Origin: Phycisphaerales bacterium
GTDB lineage: Bacteria > Planctomycetota > Phycisphaerae > Phycisphaerales > SM1A02
NCBI GenBank assembly: GCA_029268515.1
Contig: JAQWNP010000006.1
Coordinates: 496,001 to 560,000, forward strand
DNA length: 64,000 bases
Direction of reading: 5' to 3'
The position numbers were made by a program, and so were the translations under genes. Positions 51,904 to 60,753 of the stretch are shown piece after piece. Below the pieces are notes generated by a model. That model did no database searches and was not told the DNA's origin. It worked only from the letters and a program-made list of their open reading frames with translations. Each line of letters begins with the position of its first letter. The stretch's first letter is position 1.

Positions 51904-52971
51904 TTATGCCGAAGCACTGCGGCCAACTACTGACCACTGGGCAACCAGATTCTCAAAAGTGTGTTTCATATTGACTGAGGCACCAAGATTGACCTCGGCG
52001 TCGGCGATCGCAGCAATGATGGCCATACTACGCACAACAGACTGGCCGCTATGAGCTTGTTGGGCCATCTCCCTGCGGATGAAATCGGCAAGCATGCCTA
52101 AGATGAAGTCAGCACCTCTCTTATTGGCGGCATCCTTACTCGCATTTTCGTGGTCCTTCACCCAAGCTTTGGCAAATTCATCCACCAGTGCGTTCATGGT
52201 GGCACCAAGGCCCACCGGGAAACCACCTTGCGCGAGCGTCTCTAGCCCCTTCACTAACTCACCCGGCCACTCGGTCATCCCATATGCCAAGGCGACCTGG
52301 GCTCTTCCTGGGCTTCCATTGGCAAATTTGAGCACCTCTCCTTGCTGCTTCTGATCGAGGTCACTGTGATGGCACTTAAGCCACGTCTTCATCGCTTGAT
52401 CATCAAGTGGTCCAAACCGCACCATTTGGCAGCGACTGCGTATTGTTGGCAATAGCTTTTGTGGACGGCTCGTCACCAAAAAGGTGTAGGTTGCGGCAGG
52501 TGGCTCCTCAAGGGTCTTCAGGAGTGCGTTTTGAGCATTGAGGTCGAGTAACTCAGCCTCATCAATAATGAACACTTTGCCCCTACCCCTGCCGGCGGTC
52601 TTGAATGCTCTGGACTCATGTCGCTTTCCATCAGCTGTTTGGCCACCAATCATGAGCTCTCGAAGCAGGTCTAATGGCAAGTTGAGCAACTTGCGGGTGC
52701 GTAATTGAGTTGTCTGGGCATAGACGGCAAGCTCTTTATAGATCAGGTGAAAATCTGGATGTAGGCCCCGATCAATGTCATGACAGCAATCTGGATCAGG
52801 TGCGCCCATAAGGTCTTTTGGGCATAACAATTGCTTTGCGACTGCGATAGCGCATGTGCACTTACCAACACCGCTTGGACCAGCCAAGATCCATGCGTGG
52901 TGCATTCTTCCGGAATCCATCGCCCTCTGAAGGTTGGCGACGGCGGCATCTTGTCCAAGGAGTGTTTCCAT
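51904..52971 (-). CDS. holB: DNA polymerase III delta'-like clamp-loader subunit
   Basis: 355 residues, AAA+ ATPase of the clamp-loader type. Walker A is GPSGVGKCT (31-39), followed by a cysteine set (Cys50, Cys62, Cys63) that only partly resembles the zinc module of delta'. Walker B is VFIIDEAELLD. The stretch LLKTLEEPPAATYTFLVTS leads to IRSRCQMVRF, which carries the SRC motif with its arginine. The delta' subunit opens and loads the sliding clamp during replication. gamma/tau (dnaX) is usually longer with a larger C-terminal part, so delta' is preferred. The C-terminal third lacks a clear family match. The gene converges on lgt, with 19 bases between stops. Confidence 0.85.
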   Translation of the reverse strand: METLLGQDAAVANLQRAMDSGRMHHAWILAGPSGVGKCTCAIAVAKQLLCPKDLMGAPDPDCCHDIDRGLHPDFHLIYKELAVYAQTTQLRTRKLLNLPLDLLRELMIGGQTADGKRHESRAFKTAGRGRGKVFIIDEAELLDLNAQNALLKTLEEPPAATYTFLVTSRPQKLLPTIRSRCQMVRFGPLDDQAMKTWLKCHHSDLDQKQQGEVLKFANGSPGRAQVALAYGMTEWPGELVKGLETLAQGGFPVGLGATMNALVDEFAKAWVKDHENASKDAANKRGADFILGMLADFIRREMAQQAHSGQSVVRSMAIIAAIADAEVNLGASVNMKHTFENLVAQWSVVGRSASA

Positions 52972-53126
52972 GACGTGGCGACTAGTTTACGGGCACAGAC
53001 AGTTTTGTACCTGACAGGCATTTTCCAATGACAACGCAGCATCACAACGGGCAGCTAAAGTTGACCCTCAGTCGATTTATAGGGGTATTGGCCGCTGGCC
53101 CCTGATTCACCGGGACAATTTAGTGT

Positions 53127-55709
53127 GTGAGAAAGTCTTCAGATCAGCCCGCTTCATGTCGTCCCAAAGCCTGCACCAACACCTCATTTTTTTTGTTTGG
53201 CCAGGCCACTTGGGCAGCTGTTGGACTGGTTGCAGGCATTTGGTTTAGCACATGTGTGGGCGCTAGAGCAACATGGCATTCGACACCATTGATTTTGTTG
53301 ATAGCTCTTTTGATGTTCGTTATTGCCATGACATGCGTGGATCGAAATCGAGTTGTCCAGATCACAAATCCAGCATCACATCGAATAACCAAACTATGGG
53401 CTGGATTAACTTGCATCGCCGGCATCGTCGCAGGCGTGAGTCTAGGGGTTGCAGCACCGAATGCCAGGAACACCCTAATGCCACCCCACAGGCACGAACA
53501 CTTCCTTGTTGCTGTTGAAGGCGTGGTTTCTTCTCGGCCAATAGTGACATCATCAACCACAAGGATGTTCGACGACGACGAGCAAGTAACGCGATTGCTT
53601 CTTAAATCAGTCCAAATGCTCGATGGCTATCCACCAAAACTGAACCAAGTCAAGCAACCGCAGATTACATGCATGGTCTGGATACAAGGCAACCTAAAAC
53701 ACATCGAACGTGGAAGTCTTGTGCGTCTCATGGGTTGGGCTCGGCTTCCAACACAACCAAAATCACCCGGGGGTTTTGATCAGGTTGATTGGGCCAATCA
53801 ACATGGCATCAGCTTATTGATCTCGGTACCAAATATAAGTTTGGTAAAAGTACTTCAAAGTGAACACACTATGAATGTACTGACAGCACTCGGGCAATAC
53901 CGAGATGCACTTCATGATTGTGTTGGCGAAGCGGCAACCAATGGCCTCTCGCCCGCAGCTGGCGGGACAATCAAGGCGCTCTTACTTGGTCAACGGAGTG
54001 GTTCGGAACTGACACGTCTTATGGACTTGCTTCGTCGCCTTGGCGTGGCTCACCTGTTAGCAATATCAGGCCTTCACCTCGCAATCGCGGTTGGCCTTGT
54101 TATCACGATAGCGCGGCTTCTCCACGTTTCATTTCGGATGATTGGCATTCTTGTGATCACCATGGCGCTTCTCACCCTTTTTGTGGTGGAGGTTCGCCCT
54201 CCGTTACTGCGGGCAGCAATCATGACTATTTTCTTTGGCGGCAGCCTCATCTTGGGTCGAGGTTTAGCGTTGACCGGAACCCTGTCTATTGCAGCACTTG
54301 CATTACTGAGCGTTCGACCACAAGAGTTAGGTGCGCCAGGATTTCAATTGAGTTTTGGTGTGGTGATTGGACTGGTTGTACTCACCCCACGGGTTACAAA
54401 ACGGTGGCTTGGAACAGAACTCAATTCAATTCAACCTCAACTGGAATCCAAGGCGCGCCGCTGGATCGCCAATTTTATTGCTGGATCTTTGGTTGCATGG
54501 TTAATCGCTACTCCATTGGTGGCGTATCACTTTCAAATTTTCTCCCCACTCGCAGCTCCACTTGGAATTGTGTTGTTACCGCTCATCACAATACTCATGA
54601 TTGTCGGCGCTCTTCATATAAGCATAGGGGTAGTCTTAAGTGTTTCACTAGAACCCTTATGTTGGCTTATCAACACGCTTGTGACAGGTATTGATTGCAC
54701 ACTAGCTGTTGTTTCAAGTTGGCGCGCATCATGGTGGCCACTTCCACAAATACCAGTAGCGCTTTGTGTATTCGGGCTCATTTGGTCGATTGCTTGGTCT
54801 GTGGTGGAATCTACGCGATGGCGAAAGCCCATCGTAATGGGTGGTGTTTTACTTTTTGTCAGCCTCATTGTTTCAAGTTTATTGTTGTGCAGAAGTGGTC
54901 CACTGAGAATAGATATGCTTGCTGTGGGCGATGGCTCCTCATATTTATTACGTAGTGGCACTCACATCGCACTTTTTGATGCCGGTTCACAGAAAGGACC
55001 ATCAATTGGTCGAGGCACTATTACACCGGCACTACACGCATTAGGCGTGCGTCGATTGGACATTCTCTTTTTGAGTCACCCACATCGCGATCACATCTCT
55101 GGCGCTATTGAGGTTCTGCAGGAATTCAGACCAAAACGTTTAGTTATCAGTGGCCAATTCATTTCTTCAATAGACACAGAGCCACAGAATGCGAGCGATC
55201 GTTGGGCTCAGCGAGTGCTAGAGGTGGCTGAAGAAGTCGGCGTATTGGTCGAGGTTGCGACAATGGGCGATTCTTGGTCGTTTGGTGACACCAAATGTAT
55301 ATGCCTAGCGCCACAAAATAGCATGATCTATGCCAGCGAAAACGATGCATCTCTGGTTTTGCAGCTTGACGTTCTGGGCAGGCGGATACTTCTGTGTGGG
55401 GACATTCAGGAACAGGGTATTAAGTTGTTACTCACCACTCCAAACATTGGCCCAGTTGATGTCATCGAAGCGCCACACCACGGAGAAGAATCAGGGGCAT
55501 CAAAGCAGTTAATAAATCAGTTACAGCCTCTTATTGTGCTGCAATCATCGAAGCGATCTCGTGATGGTCAGTGGCTCAAGAAGAGTGAAAGAATTCACCT
55601 TCATACAGCGGAAGATGGCACATGCTCGATTTATGTTGCGAGGGATGGGGGGATTGAGGTGAAGCGGTGGGATGGTCTTTTAGAGCAAGAGCCACATCGC
55701 GACAGGTAG
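53127..55709 (+). CDS. comEC: ComEC/Rec2 DNA-uptake channel protein
   Basis: 860 residues from GTG 53127. TM segments near the N-terminus enclose an OB-fold-like region (VSSRPIVTSS through GWARLPTQP). The Competence core begins at LLLGQRSGSELTRLMDLLRRLGVAHLLAISGLHLAI, whose HLLAISGLH is the family signature, and contains seven or more TM helices. The C-terminal metallo-beta-lactamase domain has SHPHRDH (His651, His653, Asp655, His656), followed by LCGDIQEQG and EAPHHGEESGASK. ComEC forms the inner-membrane channel for single-stranded DNA in natural transformation, and the MBL part may degrade the other strand. No other com genes are nearby. Its last 30 bases overlap the convergent transporter gene. 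Confidence 0.93.
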   Translation: MRKSSDQPASCRPKACTNTSFFLFGQATWAAVGLVAGIWFSTCVGARATWHSTPLILLIALLMFVIAMTCVDRNRVVQITNPASHRITKLWAGLTCIAGIVAGVSLGVAAPNARNTLMPPHRHEHFLVAVEGVVSSRPIVTSSTTRMFDDDEQVTRLLLKSVQMLDGYPPKLNQVKQPQITCMVWIQGNLKHIERGSLVRLMGWARLPTQPKSPGGFDQVDWANQHGISLLISVPNISLVKVLQSEHTMNVLTALGQYRDALHDCVGEAATNGLSPAAGGTIKALLLGQRSGSELTRLMDLLRRLGVAHLLAISGLHLAIAVGLVITIARLLHVSFRMIGILVITMALLTLFVVEVRPPLLRAAIMTIFFGGSLILGRGLALTGTLSIAALALLSVRPQELGAPGFQLSFGVVIGLVVLTPRVTKRWLGTELNSIQPQLESKARRWIANFIAGSLVAWLIATPLVAYHFQIFSPLAAPLGIVLLPLITILMIVGALHISIGVVLSVSLEPLCWLINTLVTGIDCTLAVVSSWRASWWPLPQIPVALCVFGLIWSIAWSVVESTRWRKPIVMGGVLLFVSLIVSSLLLCRSGPLRIDMLAVGDGSSYLLRSGTHIALFDAGSQKGPSIGRGTITPALHALGVRRLDILFLSHPHRDHISGAIEVLQEFRPKRLVISGQFISSIDTEPQNASDRWAQRVLEVAEEVGVLVEVATMGDSWSFGDTKCICLAPQNSMIYASENDASLVLQLDVLGRRILLCGDIQEQGIKLLLTTPNIGPVDVIEAPHHGEESGASKQLINQLQPLIVLQSSKRSRDGQWLKKSERIHLHTAEDGTCSIYVARDGGIEVKRWDGLLEQEPHRDR

Positions 55710-56552
55710 GGTCGCAGCCATCCAGATATTGGTACAGAAGATATAGATGGTGACCTTGTCCATATCGCAGCCAGCATCTCTGGCCATAATGACATTAATC
55801 GTTGATGACGGTAGTACTGACAACAACAAGACAATTGTGCGGGTCTCACCAGTAAGCCCAAGGATCAAAGTTGTGAGATAGCTAGCGCCAACAACAATTG
55901 CTAAACGCAATCCCGAGTACAACATCGCCTTTCCAAAGCCATTTGGTTTGACTTCGGAGAGTGCGAACCCCAAAGACAACAACAATAGTGGAATTGCCAT
56001 ATGACCAAAGAACTCAAGTGATCTATCAACATAGCTCGGTAGCGTGAGCCCACTAAACATAATGATCAGTGCGACGACACTCGCCCAGAGTAGTCCTCGT
56101 TTAAGCAGTGGCTTGAATGTGATCTTTCCCTCAAAACACCATATCGCAGCACTGAATTGGGTGATCAATACAACCACCGCGTAACCAATACAAAGCGCCA
56201 AGCCAGAGTTTCCAAAACCAAGTAAACCAATGGCGATGCCAACAGACATATTGCTAAGCGCTGTTGGCGTGACGTAGGTACGGGCATCCATTTTGGCTAG
56301 GCGAATGACCAATGCACCGATTCCAAAAACGAGAATCAGAACAAGCGCAGCCGCTGCCATAATCCACAGCATTTGAACAGGATTCGCCCGGTCATTTGCT
56401 AGTTGGTGGATGATCAAACAAGGTAGTGCGACCTGCAGGATGAGGTAGCCAACTTCCTTTTTCGCCCATGGAAACTTATATCGCCCAAGGGCGTACCCAA
56501 TCAGAATGACCGAGAAGAGAGGGACCAAAATATCAAGGATGTGATTGAGCAT
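55680..56552 (-). CDS. AEC-family (auxin efflux carrier-like) transporter
   Basis: 290 residues with about ten hydrophobic helices in two five-helix halves. The N-terminal helix pattern LVPLFSVILIGYALGRYKF is typical of AEC transporters such as malonate carriers. Later PCLIIHQLAN, LSNMSVGIAIGLLGFGNSGLALC and LPSSTINVIMARDAG supply the conserved broken-helix segments (SNMS.. and PSSTINVIMA). The family moves carboxylates or amino acids across the cytoplasmic membrane; the substrate here is unknown. The start ATG 56552 lies in a 148-bp gap before the beta-helix gene, in which nothing else was seen. The 3' end overlaps comEC by 30 bases on the opposite strand. Confidence 0.87.
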   Translation of the reverse strand: MLNHILDILVPLFSVILIGYALGRYKFPWAKKEVGYLILQVALPCLIIHQLANDRANPVQMLWIMAAAALVLILVFGIGALVIRLAKMDARTYVTPTALSNMSVGIAIGLLGFGNSGLALCIGYAVVVLITQFSAAIWCFEGKITFKPLLKRGLLWASVVALIIMFSGLTLPSYVDRSLEFFGHMAIPLLLLSLGFALSEVKPNGFGKAMLYSGLRLAIVVGASYLTTLILGLTGETRTIVLLLSVLPSSTINVIMARDAGCDMDKVTIYIFCTNIWMAATLPVAMWLLL

Positions 56553-56700
56553 ATCACTGAATCCTAGCCGATCTAGCGAGGCGACTGTTTGTTGAGGGGG
56601 TTAAATGAGCGAGCCTAAAGACCTCACCCAAATCGCCAAAACACAGTTATAGGTAGATCTTAAGTCCAGTCCGTCATCAATCAATCTTATGCAAAAATGA

Positions 56701-58407
56701 TCATTGTGAGATGCGATGACTCTTTTGGTTCTTAGTTGTTGGCTTGAGATTCGAACTCACGCTCGATCGAAGTGGCGTCTCATCCCAACAGTCTTCTCCA
56801 TAATGAATCAAGAGCAAACTAAAGTCTGCAAGGCCGACATGACCATCACCATCATGATCTGAAGAAAGATCTCCACTGCTCCCATACTCAACAAGGAGCA
56901 TTGAAAAATCAGCGAGATCAACAACCCAATCTCCAGTTGCATCTCCAACACACTCTGGACATTCGTCTAAGAAAAACGTAAAGGCATCAGTAGACACGAT
57001 CGTACCTGCTGAAATGTGGTCGGTGCTGTTGCCACAAAATCGGGTGTGATCAACGACAACCACATCAGTTGAGTTACTTTCAATCGCACCACCGTCAGTT
57101 GAAGCGGCGTTGTCTCGGAAGAGGCATTTGCTTATATGTGGCGCCCACATTCCGGTGCTGATATACATACCCCCACCAGCCCCAACAGCAGCATTAGAAA
57201 GCACAGTGCAGTCTTCGAGTTGTGCGCGAGACTGATATTCATAAAACGCGCCACCAATATCCGCACTGTTATTTCCAACATCGCAATTAATAAAATGAGG
57301 ATCTGAATCGAGATCATACACAGCCCCACCACTATGGGCTTGGTTCTCTGTAATCGAACAGCTATTGAATTCGGGTAGCGATTTGTGGTTAAAGATGGCG
57401 CCCCCGCTTGTCGCTTGGTTCCCAAAGAATTCACAACTCGTCACCGTTGGTGAACTGGTGTAATTGCCGATGCCGCCACCAGAGAGCGCGTGGTTTGTTG
57501 TAAAAGAGCACTGTGTCACGGTGACCAGAAGACCAGCGTACACATAGAGACCGCCACCCACATTGGCTGTTGTATTGGATTTAAAGATGCAATTGTCAAA
57601 CGACGTCTCTTGAGAATTTGTATAGGCGCCCCCACCATGATCCCCACTCTCATTGCTCAAGAAGTCACAAGTGGAAAAGTCGACTGCGGTGTTGTTTCCT
57701 AAAAAGACCCCACCACCACTAAGGGCGGCTTCGTTAATGTTAAACCGGCATTGCGTCACTGCGCCAATCGTGACATCTCCAAAATAAATTCCCCCACCAG
57801 CGCCATTGAGGGCGCGGTTTTGACTGAAGTCACAGTCGATAAATGTCACTTCATTTGCTGATCTATTAAAGGCGCCTCCACCGTTAATGCTGGCTGTGTT
57901 GTTTTGAAAATCGCTGCTCTTGATAAGAGCACTGCTTGACCCTTCAATATGCAATCCCCCACCATTTTCTGCGTGGTTGCTTTGAAAAAGACAATTGCTG
58001 ATCGTTGGGCTAGCGGCGTTGATGTGTAAACCAGCACCATCGCCAGTCGTTGAAGATCGGCCATTCAAAAAAGTAAAACCCTCAATAATGCTCTCGAATC
58101 CACCAGAAGGATGTAAGGTCAAACAGGTTCGAACGTTTTGGCCATCAATAGTGGTTACTCGTGACCCATCAGTCGAGCTCAGAGTGATGCCCTTAGACGC
58201 AATGTCAACAACAGAGGTTCCGGTGCCGGTATATGTGCCGGGTTTTACAGAAACCAAATCACCAGAGCCCGCAGCACTGACGGCGTCTTGAATGGTGGCA
58301 AAGTCACAGCCTGAAGCGCAAACAGTCCATTCTGTGGCGCTCACCGAGCCCGTCATTAACACGAGCATGAATAAGGCAACCGTCGTTAATCGTGATCCAA
58401 GTCTCAT
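56701..58407 (-). CDS. Secreted parallel beta-helix protein with dockerin-like tail
   Basis: 568 residues. A signal peptide ends near SVSATEW. The body is a right-handed parallel beta-helix of the polymorphic outer-membrane-protein/CSLREA type, opening with CDFATIQDAVSAAGSGDLVSVKPG. At least eleven rungs of about 23 residues follow, of the form ISNCLFQSNHAENGGGLHI, each with a G-G-G/A turn. The tail (about 488-550) has two dockerin-like calcium loops, GDATGDWVVDLADFSMLL and DHDGDGHVGLADFSLLL, each followed by a YG turn. The same tail type ends the M14 peptidase. Surface binding or glycan degradation is possible; no catalytic residues are identified. Start ATG 58407 has GGGAGAGGG upstream. Confidence 0.85.
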   Translation of the reverse strand: MRLGSRLTTVALFMLVLMTGSVSATEWTVCASGCDFATIQDAVSAAGSGDLVSVKPGTYTGTGTSVVDIASKGITLSSTDGSRVTTIDGQNVRTCLTLHPSGGFESIIEGFTFLNGRSSTTGDGAGLHINAASPTISNCLFQSNHAENGGGLHIEGSSSALIKSSDFQNNTASINGGGAFNRSANEVTFIDCDFSQNRALNGAGGGIYFGDVTIGAVTQCRFNINEAALSGGGVFLGNNTAVDFSTCDFLSNESGDHGGGAYTNSQETSFDNCIFKSNTTANVGGGLYVYAGLLVTVTQCSFTTNHALSGGGIGNYTSSPTVTSCEFFGNQATSGGAIFNHKSLPEFNSCSITENQAHSGGAVYDLDSDPHFINCDVGNNSADIGGAFYEYQSRAQLEDCTVLSNAAVGAGGGMYISTGMWAPHISKCLFRDNAASTDGGAIESNSTDVVVVDHTRFCGNSTDHISAGTIVSTDAFTFFLDECPECVGDATGDWVVDLADFSMLLVEYGSSGDLSSDHDGDGHVGLADFSLLLIHYGEDCWDETPLRSSVSSNLKPTTKNQKSHRISQ

Positions 58408-58592
58408 GACCCTCTCCCTCTATTTGAGCGTTATTGTCGCAAAGTCAATGGTGAGGGTGCAACTAAAAACCACCATTCGTACCCAATATGCGCACAAACT
58501 CAGTTGAACAGCCAAGAAAGGTCCAAAATGTGGGGTTTGGTAATGGCCGTATTTCAAGGGATGTGGCTTAGCACCAAACCCCAGTGATTTAC

Positions 58593-59381
58593 TTACTGGT
58601 TATTTTCTGAGCCATCATCGTCAGGTAAGGATCCAATGTACCCATCAATTGGAAAAGGGCGAAGCTCGTAGTTCGGTTGTGGTGAAACAGCAGGAAGCTT
58701 AAGGAGCATTTGCTCATGTGGCACTTGGCTGATGGCCGGATAGCTCACAGCAAGCTTATTAAAGTCTTCGCTGTAGAGATCTTTTACATCAATATCGAAC
58801 GAGCCCTCATTAAATCCAGCAAGATCGGGCACACGAGGGAAACCGATGGCTGCGGGTGATTGTTCTTCGGATTCCCGTAAATGTAGTCGGGCATCGAGAT
58901 GTCCCAAGTAGTAGGCGCGGTTCCCCTCTTTGATTGTGAAGGTGCTACCAATGGGCATTTGAAAGAGTCCATCGGCCAGGAGGTAGTTTTCTGAGGAACC
59001 TCGCAACGCAACCAGCTCATAATTTCCTGGCGACAATCGCACACCAACCAAATTGCGAGGTGAACCTTGATCACCAATCATCAGATCAATCACTGGTCCA
59101 AAGACCATTCCCATGAGGTTCTCAGTGCCTTCAGTGACAGGCCAGTCGGGGTTCAACACAATGCTGGCACATCGATCTGTTCCATCACTGATCAGAATAG
59201 TTTGGGGGATGGGGTGTTGTTCGGGAACAATCAAGTTCTCCATCGAAACAGACATCACAACCAACGAATGATTTTCGTCAATTCCAAGTGAGTTATTGCT
59301 CTGGCAGCCAGCGCTCGTTAGGCCAATTGTGAGGCCGATTACTGTTGCCAATACATGTCGGAATCGTAATACATGATTCAT
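58593..59381 (-). CDS. Lipoprotein of unknown function
   Basis: 262 residues. The signal peptide ends in TSAGC with Cys26, a canonical lipobox. The mature part is beta-rich and resembles a small Ig/transthyretin-like domain: VVMSVSMENLIVPEQ, then VGVRLSPGNYELVALRG and YYLGHLDARLHL. The pattern of SPGNYELVAL followed by a tight-turn strand pair is seen in several unassigned bacterial lipoproteins. The C-terminal 40 residues are Pro-rich and acidic. No enzyme motif is present. Upstream (58408-58592) and downstream gaps hold no other recognisable gene. Likely periplasmic or outer-membrane; the role is unknown. Confidence 0.65.
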   Translation of the reverse strand: MNHVLRFRHVLATVIGLTIGLTSAGCQSNNSLGIDENHSLVVMSVSMENLIVPEQHPIPQTILISDGTDRCASIVLNPDWPVTEGTENLMGMVFGPVIDLMIGDQGSPRNLVGVRLSPGNYELVALRGSSENYLLADGLFQMPIGSTFTIKEGNRAYYLGHLDARLHLRESEEQSPAAIGFPRVPDLAGFNEGSFDIDVKDLYSEDFNKLAVSYPAISQVPHEQMLLKLPAVSPQPNYELRPFPIDGYIGSLPDDDGSENNQ

Positions 59382-59520
59382 AATCCATAACCCCTTATTG
59401 CATCGCGAAGAGGATACATCAAAACCGCATCTCTTGAATCAGGACCATTGTTCGTTACGGTGACAAAAGCGGCATTTAGTGTCATGAGGTATCATGATCA
59501 CCCCTTAAAGGAGATAGAAA

Positions 59521-60744
59521 ATGCGCTTCGCAACAGCGATGTTTACTTTGGTGGCGGCACAACTCGTTGCGGCAGAAGTCATTCAGACCACAGCAACTAC
59601 CTCGCCACCACCCCAATCAACCGCTTCCAGCGACGTGATACCGAAGATCGATTTGAACCCTTTGTGGGGCGGGATGACTTTTTCCCAACCCATCGATCTG
59701 ACAGCTGCTCCAGGCAACGAAACGACATTTTTCATTGCAGAACGCCCTGGGCGCATCTTTGCTGTTGATACAGAAAGTAGCGCCCCAGTTAAGCGTACCT
59801 TTTTGGACATTCGCAAAGATAAAGTATCAATGCAGAACTCCGAAGAGGGGTTGTTGGCGATGGCTTTTGATCCCGACTACCAATCTTCTGGGAAGGTGTA
59901 TGTTTATTACACGGCCAGTAAACCCCGACGGGGCGTCTTGGCTCGATTTACTGCAAAATCAGGCAGCAAGGAACCGATTGATCCAGCGACCGAAGAGGTG
60001 CTATTGACTGTTGAACAACCATGGGGAAACCACAATGGTGGAACAGTCCTCTTTGGGCCCGATGGATATCTGTACATCAGTCTTGGTGATGGAGGCGCCG
60101 CTGATGATCCACATGGCCATGGGCAAGATTTATCGACATTACTCGGCACGATTCTGCGGATAGACGTCAACAACAGCCAAGTTGATGGGAAAGCGTATGC
60201 GATACCACCAGGCAACCCGTTTGTTGGCCAAAGTGGCGCACACAACGAAATTTGGGCCTATGGATTACGAAATGTATGGCGCATGAGTTTTGATCAGAAA
60301 ACAGGTGCTCTTTGGGCTGGGGATGTCGGCCAAAACAAGTTTGAAGAAGTCGACATTATCGTCAAGGGCGGAAACTACGGTTGGAATGCACGTGAGGGTA
60401 AGCACGCGTTTCGTGGCGGCGAAGGACAAGGCCCATTTGTTGAGCCAGTCTTTGAATACAACCGACGGGGTGGCGGTTCAATAACTGGCGGATATGTGTA
60501 TCGCGGCAAAGCGTACCCGCAACTTGACGGCATCTATTTCGTAGCAGACTTCATGAGTGGCCGTATTTGGGGACTCCGTGCAAAGGATGGAGTGGTGACC
60601 TCAGACCGCGTGGTCTTTCACTCAAGAGTTCCAAAATCGATCACATCATTTGGCATAGGACCAGATGGGGAACTTTATGCCTGTGGGTTTGATACACCCT
60701 ATGGACAAAAAGGCAAGATCTATCAAGTGGTTCCAGCGCCCTAG
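59521..60744 (+). CDS. Secreted PQQ-dependent sugar dehydrogenase-like six-bladed propeller
   Basis: 407 residues, start ATG 59521 with AAGGAG seven bases upstream. A signal peptide covers about residues 1-19 (ending LVAAE). The GSDH/sorbosone dehydrogenase fold follows: EEGLLAMAFDPDYQSSGKVYVYYT, then GNHNGGTVLFGPDGYLYISLGDGG, HNEIWAYGLRNVWRMSFD, DVGQNKFEEVDIIVKGGNYGW and a last blade ending KIYQVV. The His in GNHNGG corresponds to the catalytic base of soluble glucose dehydrogenase; PQQ-binding Arg and Asp positions look conserved. It would oxidise an aldose in the periplasm, passing electrons to a cytochrome; none is encoded nearby. The exact sugar cannot be told. Confidence 0.9.
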   Translation: MRFATAMFTLVAAQLVAAEVIQTTATTSPPPQSTASSDVIPKIDLNPLWGGMTFSQPIDLTAAPGNETTFFIAERPGRIFAVDTESSAPVKRTFLDIRKDKVSMQNSEEGLLAMAFDPDYQSSGKVYVYYTASKPRRGVLARFTAKSGSKEPIDPATEEVLLTVEQPWGNHNGGTVLFGPDGYLYISLGDGGAADDPHGHGQDLSTLLGTILRIDVNNSQVDGKAYAIPPGNPFVGQSGAHNEIWAYGLRNVWRMSFDQKTGALWAGDVGQNKFEEVDIIVKGGNYGWNAREGKHAFRGGEGQGPFVEPVFEYNRRGGGSITGGYVYRGKAYPQLDGIYFVADFMSGRIWGLRAKDGVVTSDRVVFHSRVPKSITSFGIGPDGELYACGFDTPYGQKGKIYQVVPAP

Positions 60745-60753
60745 AGAATAGAT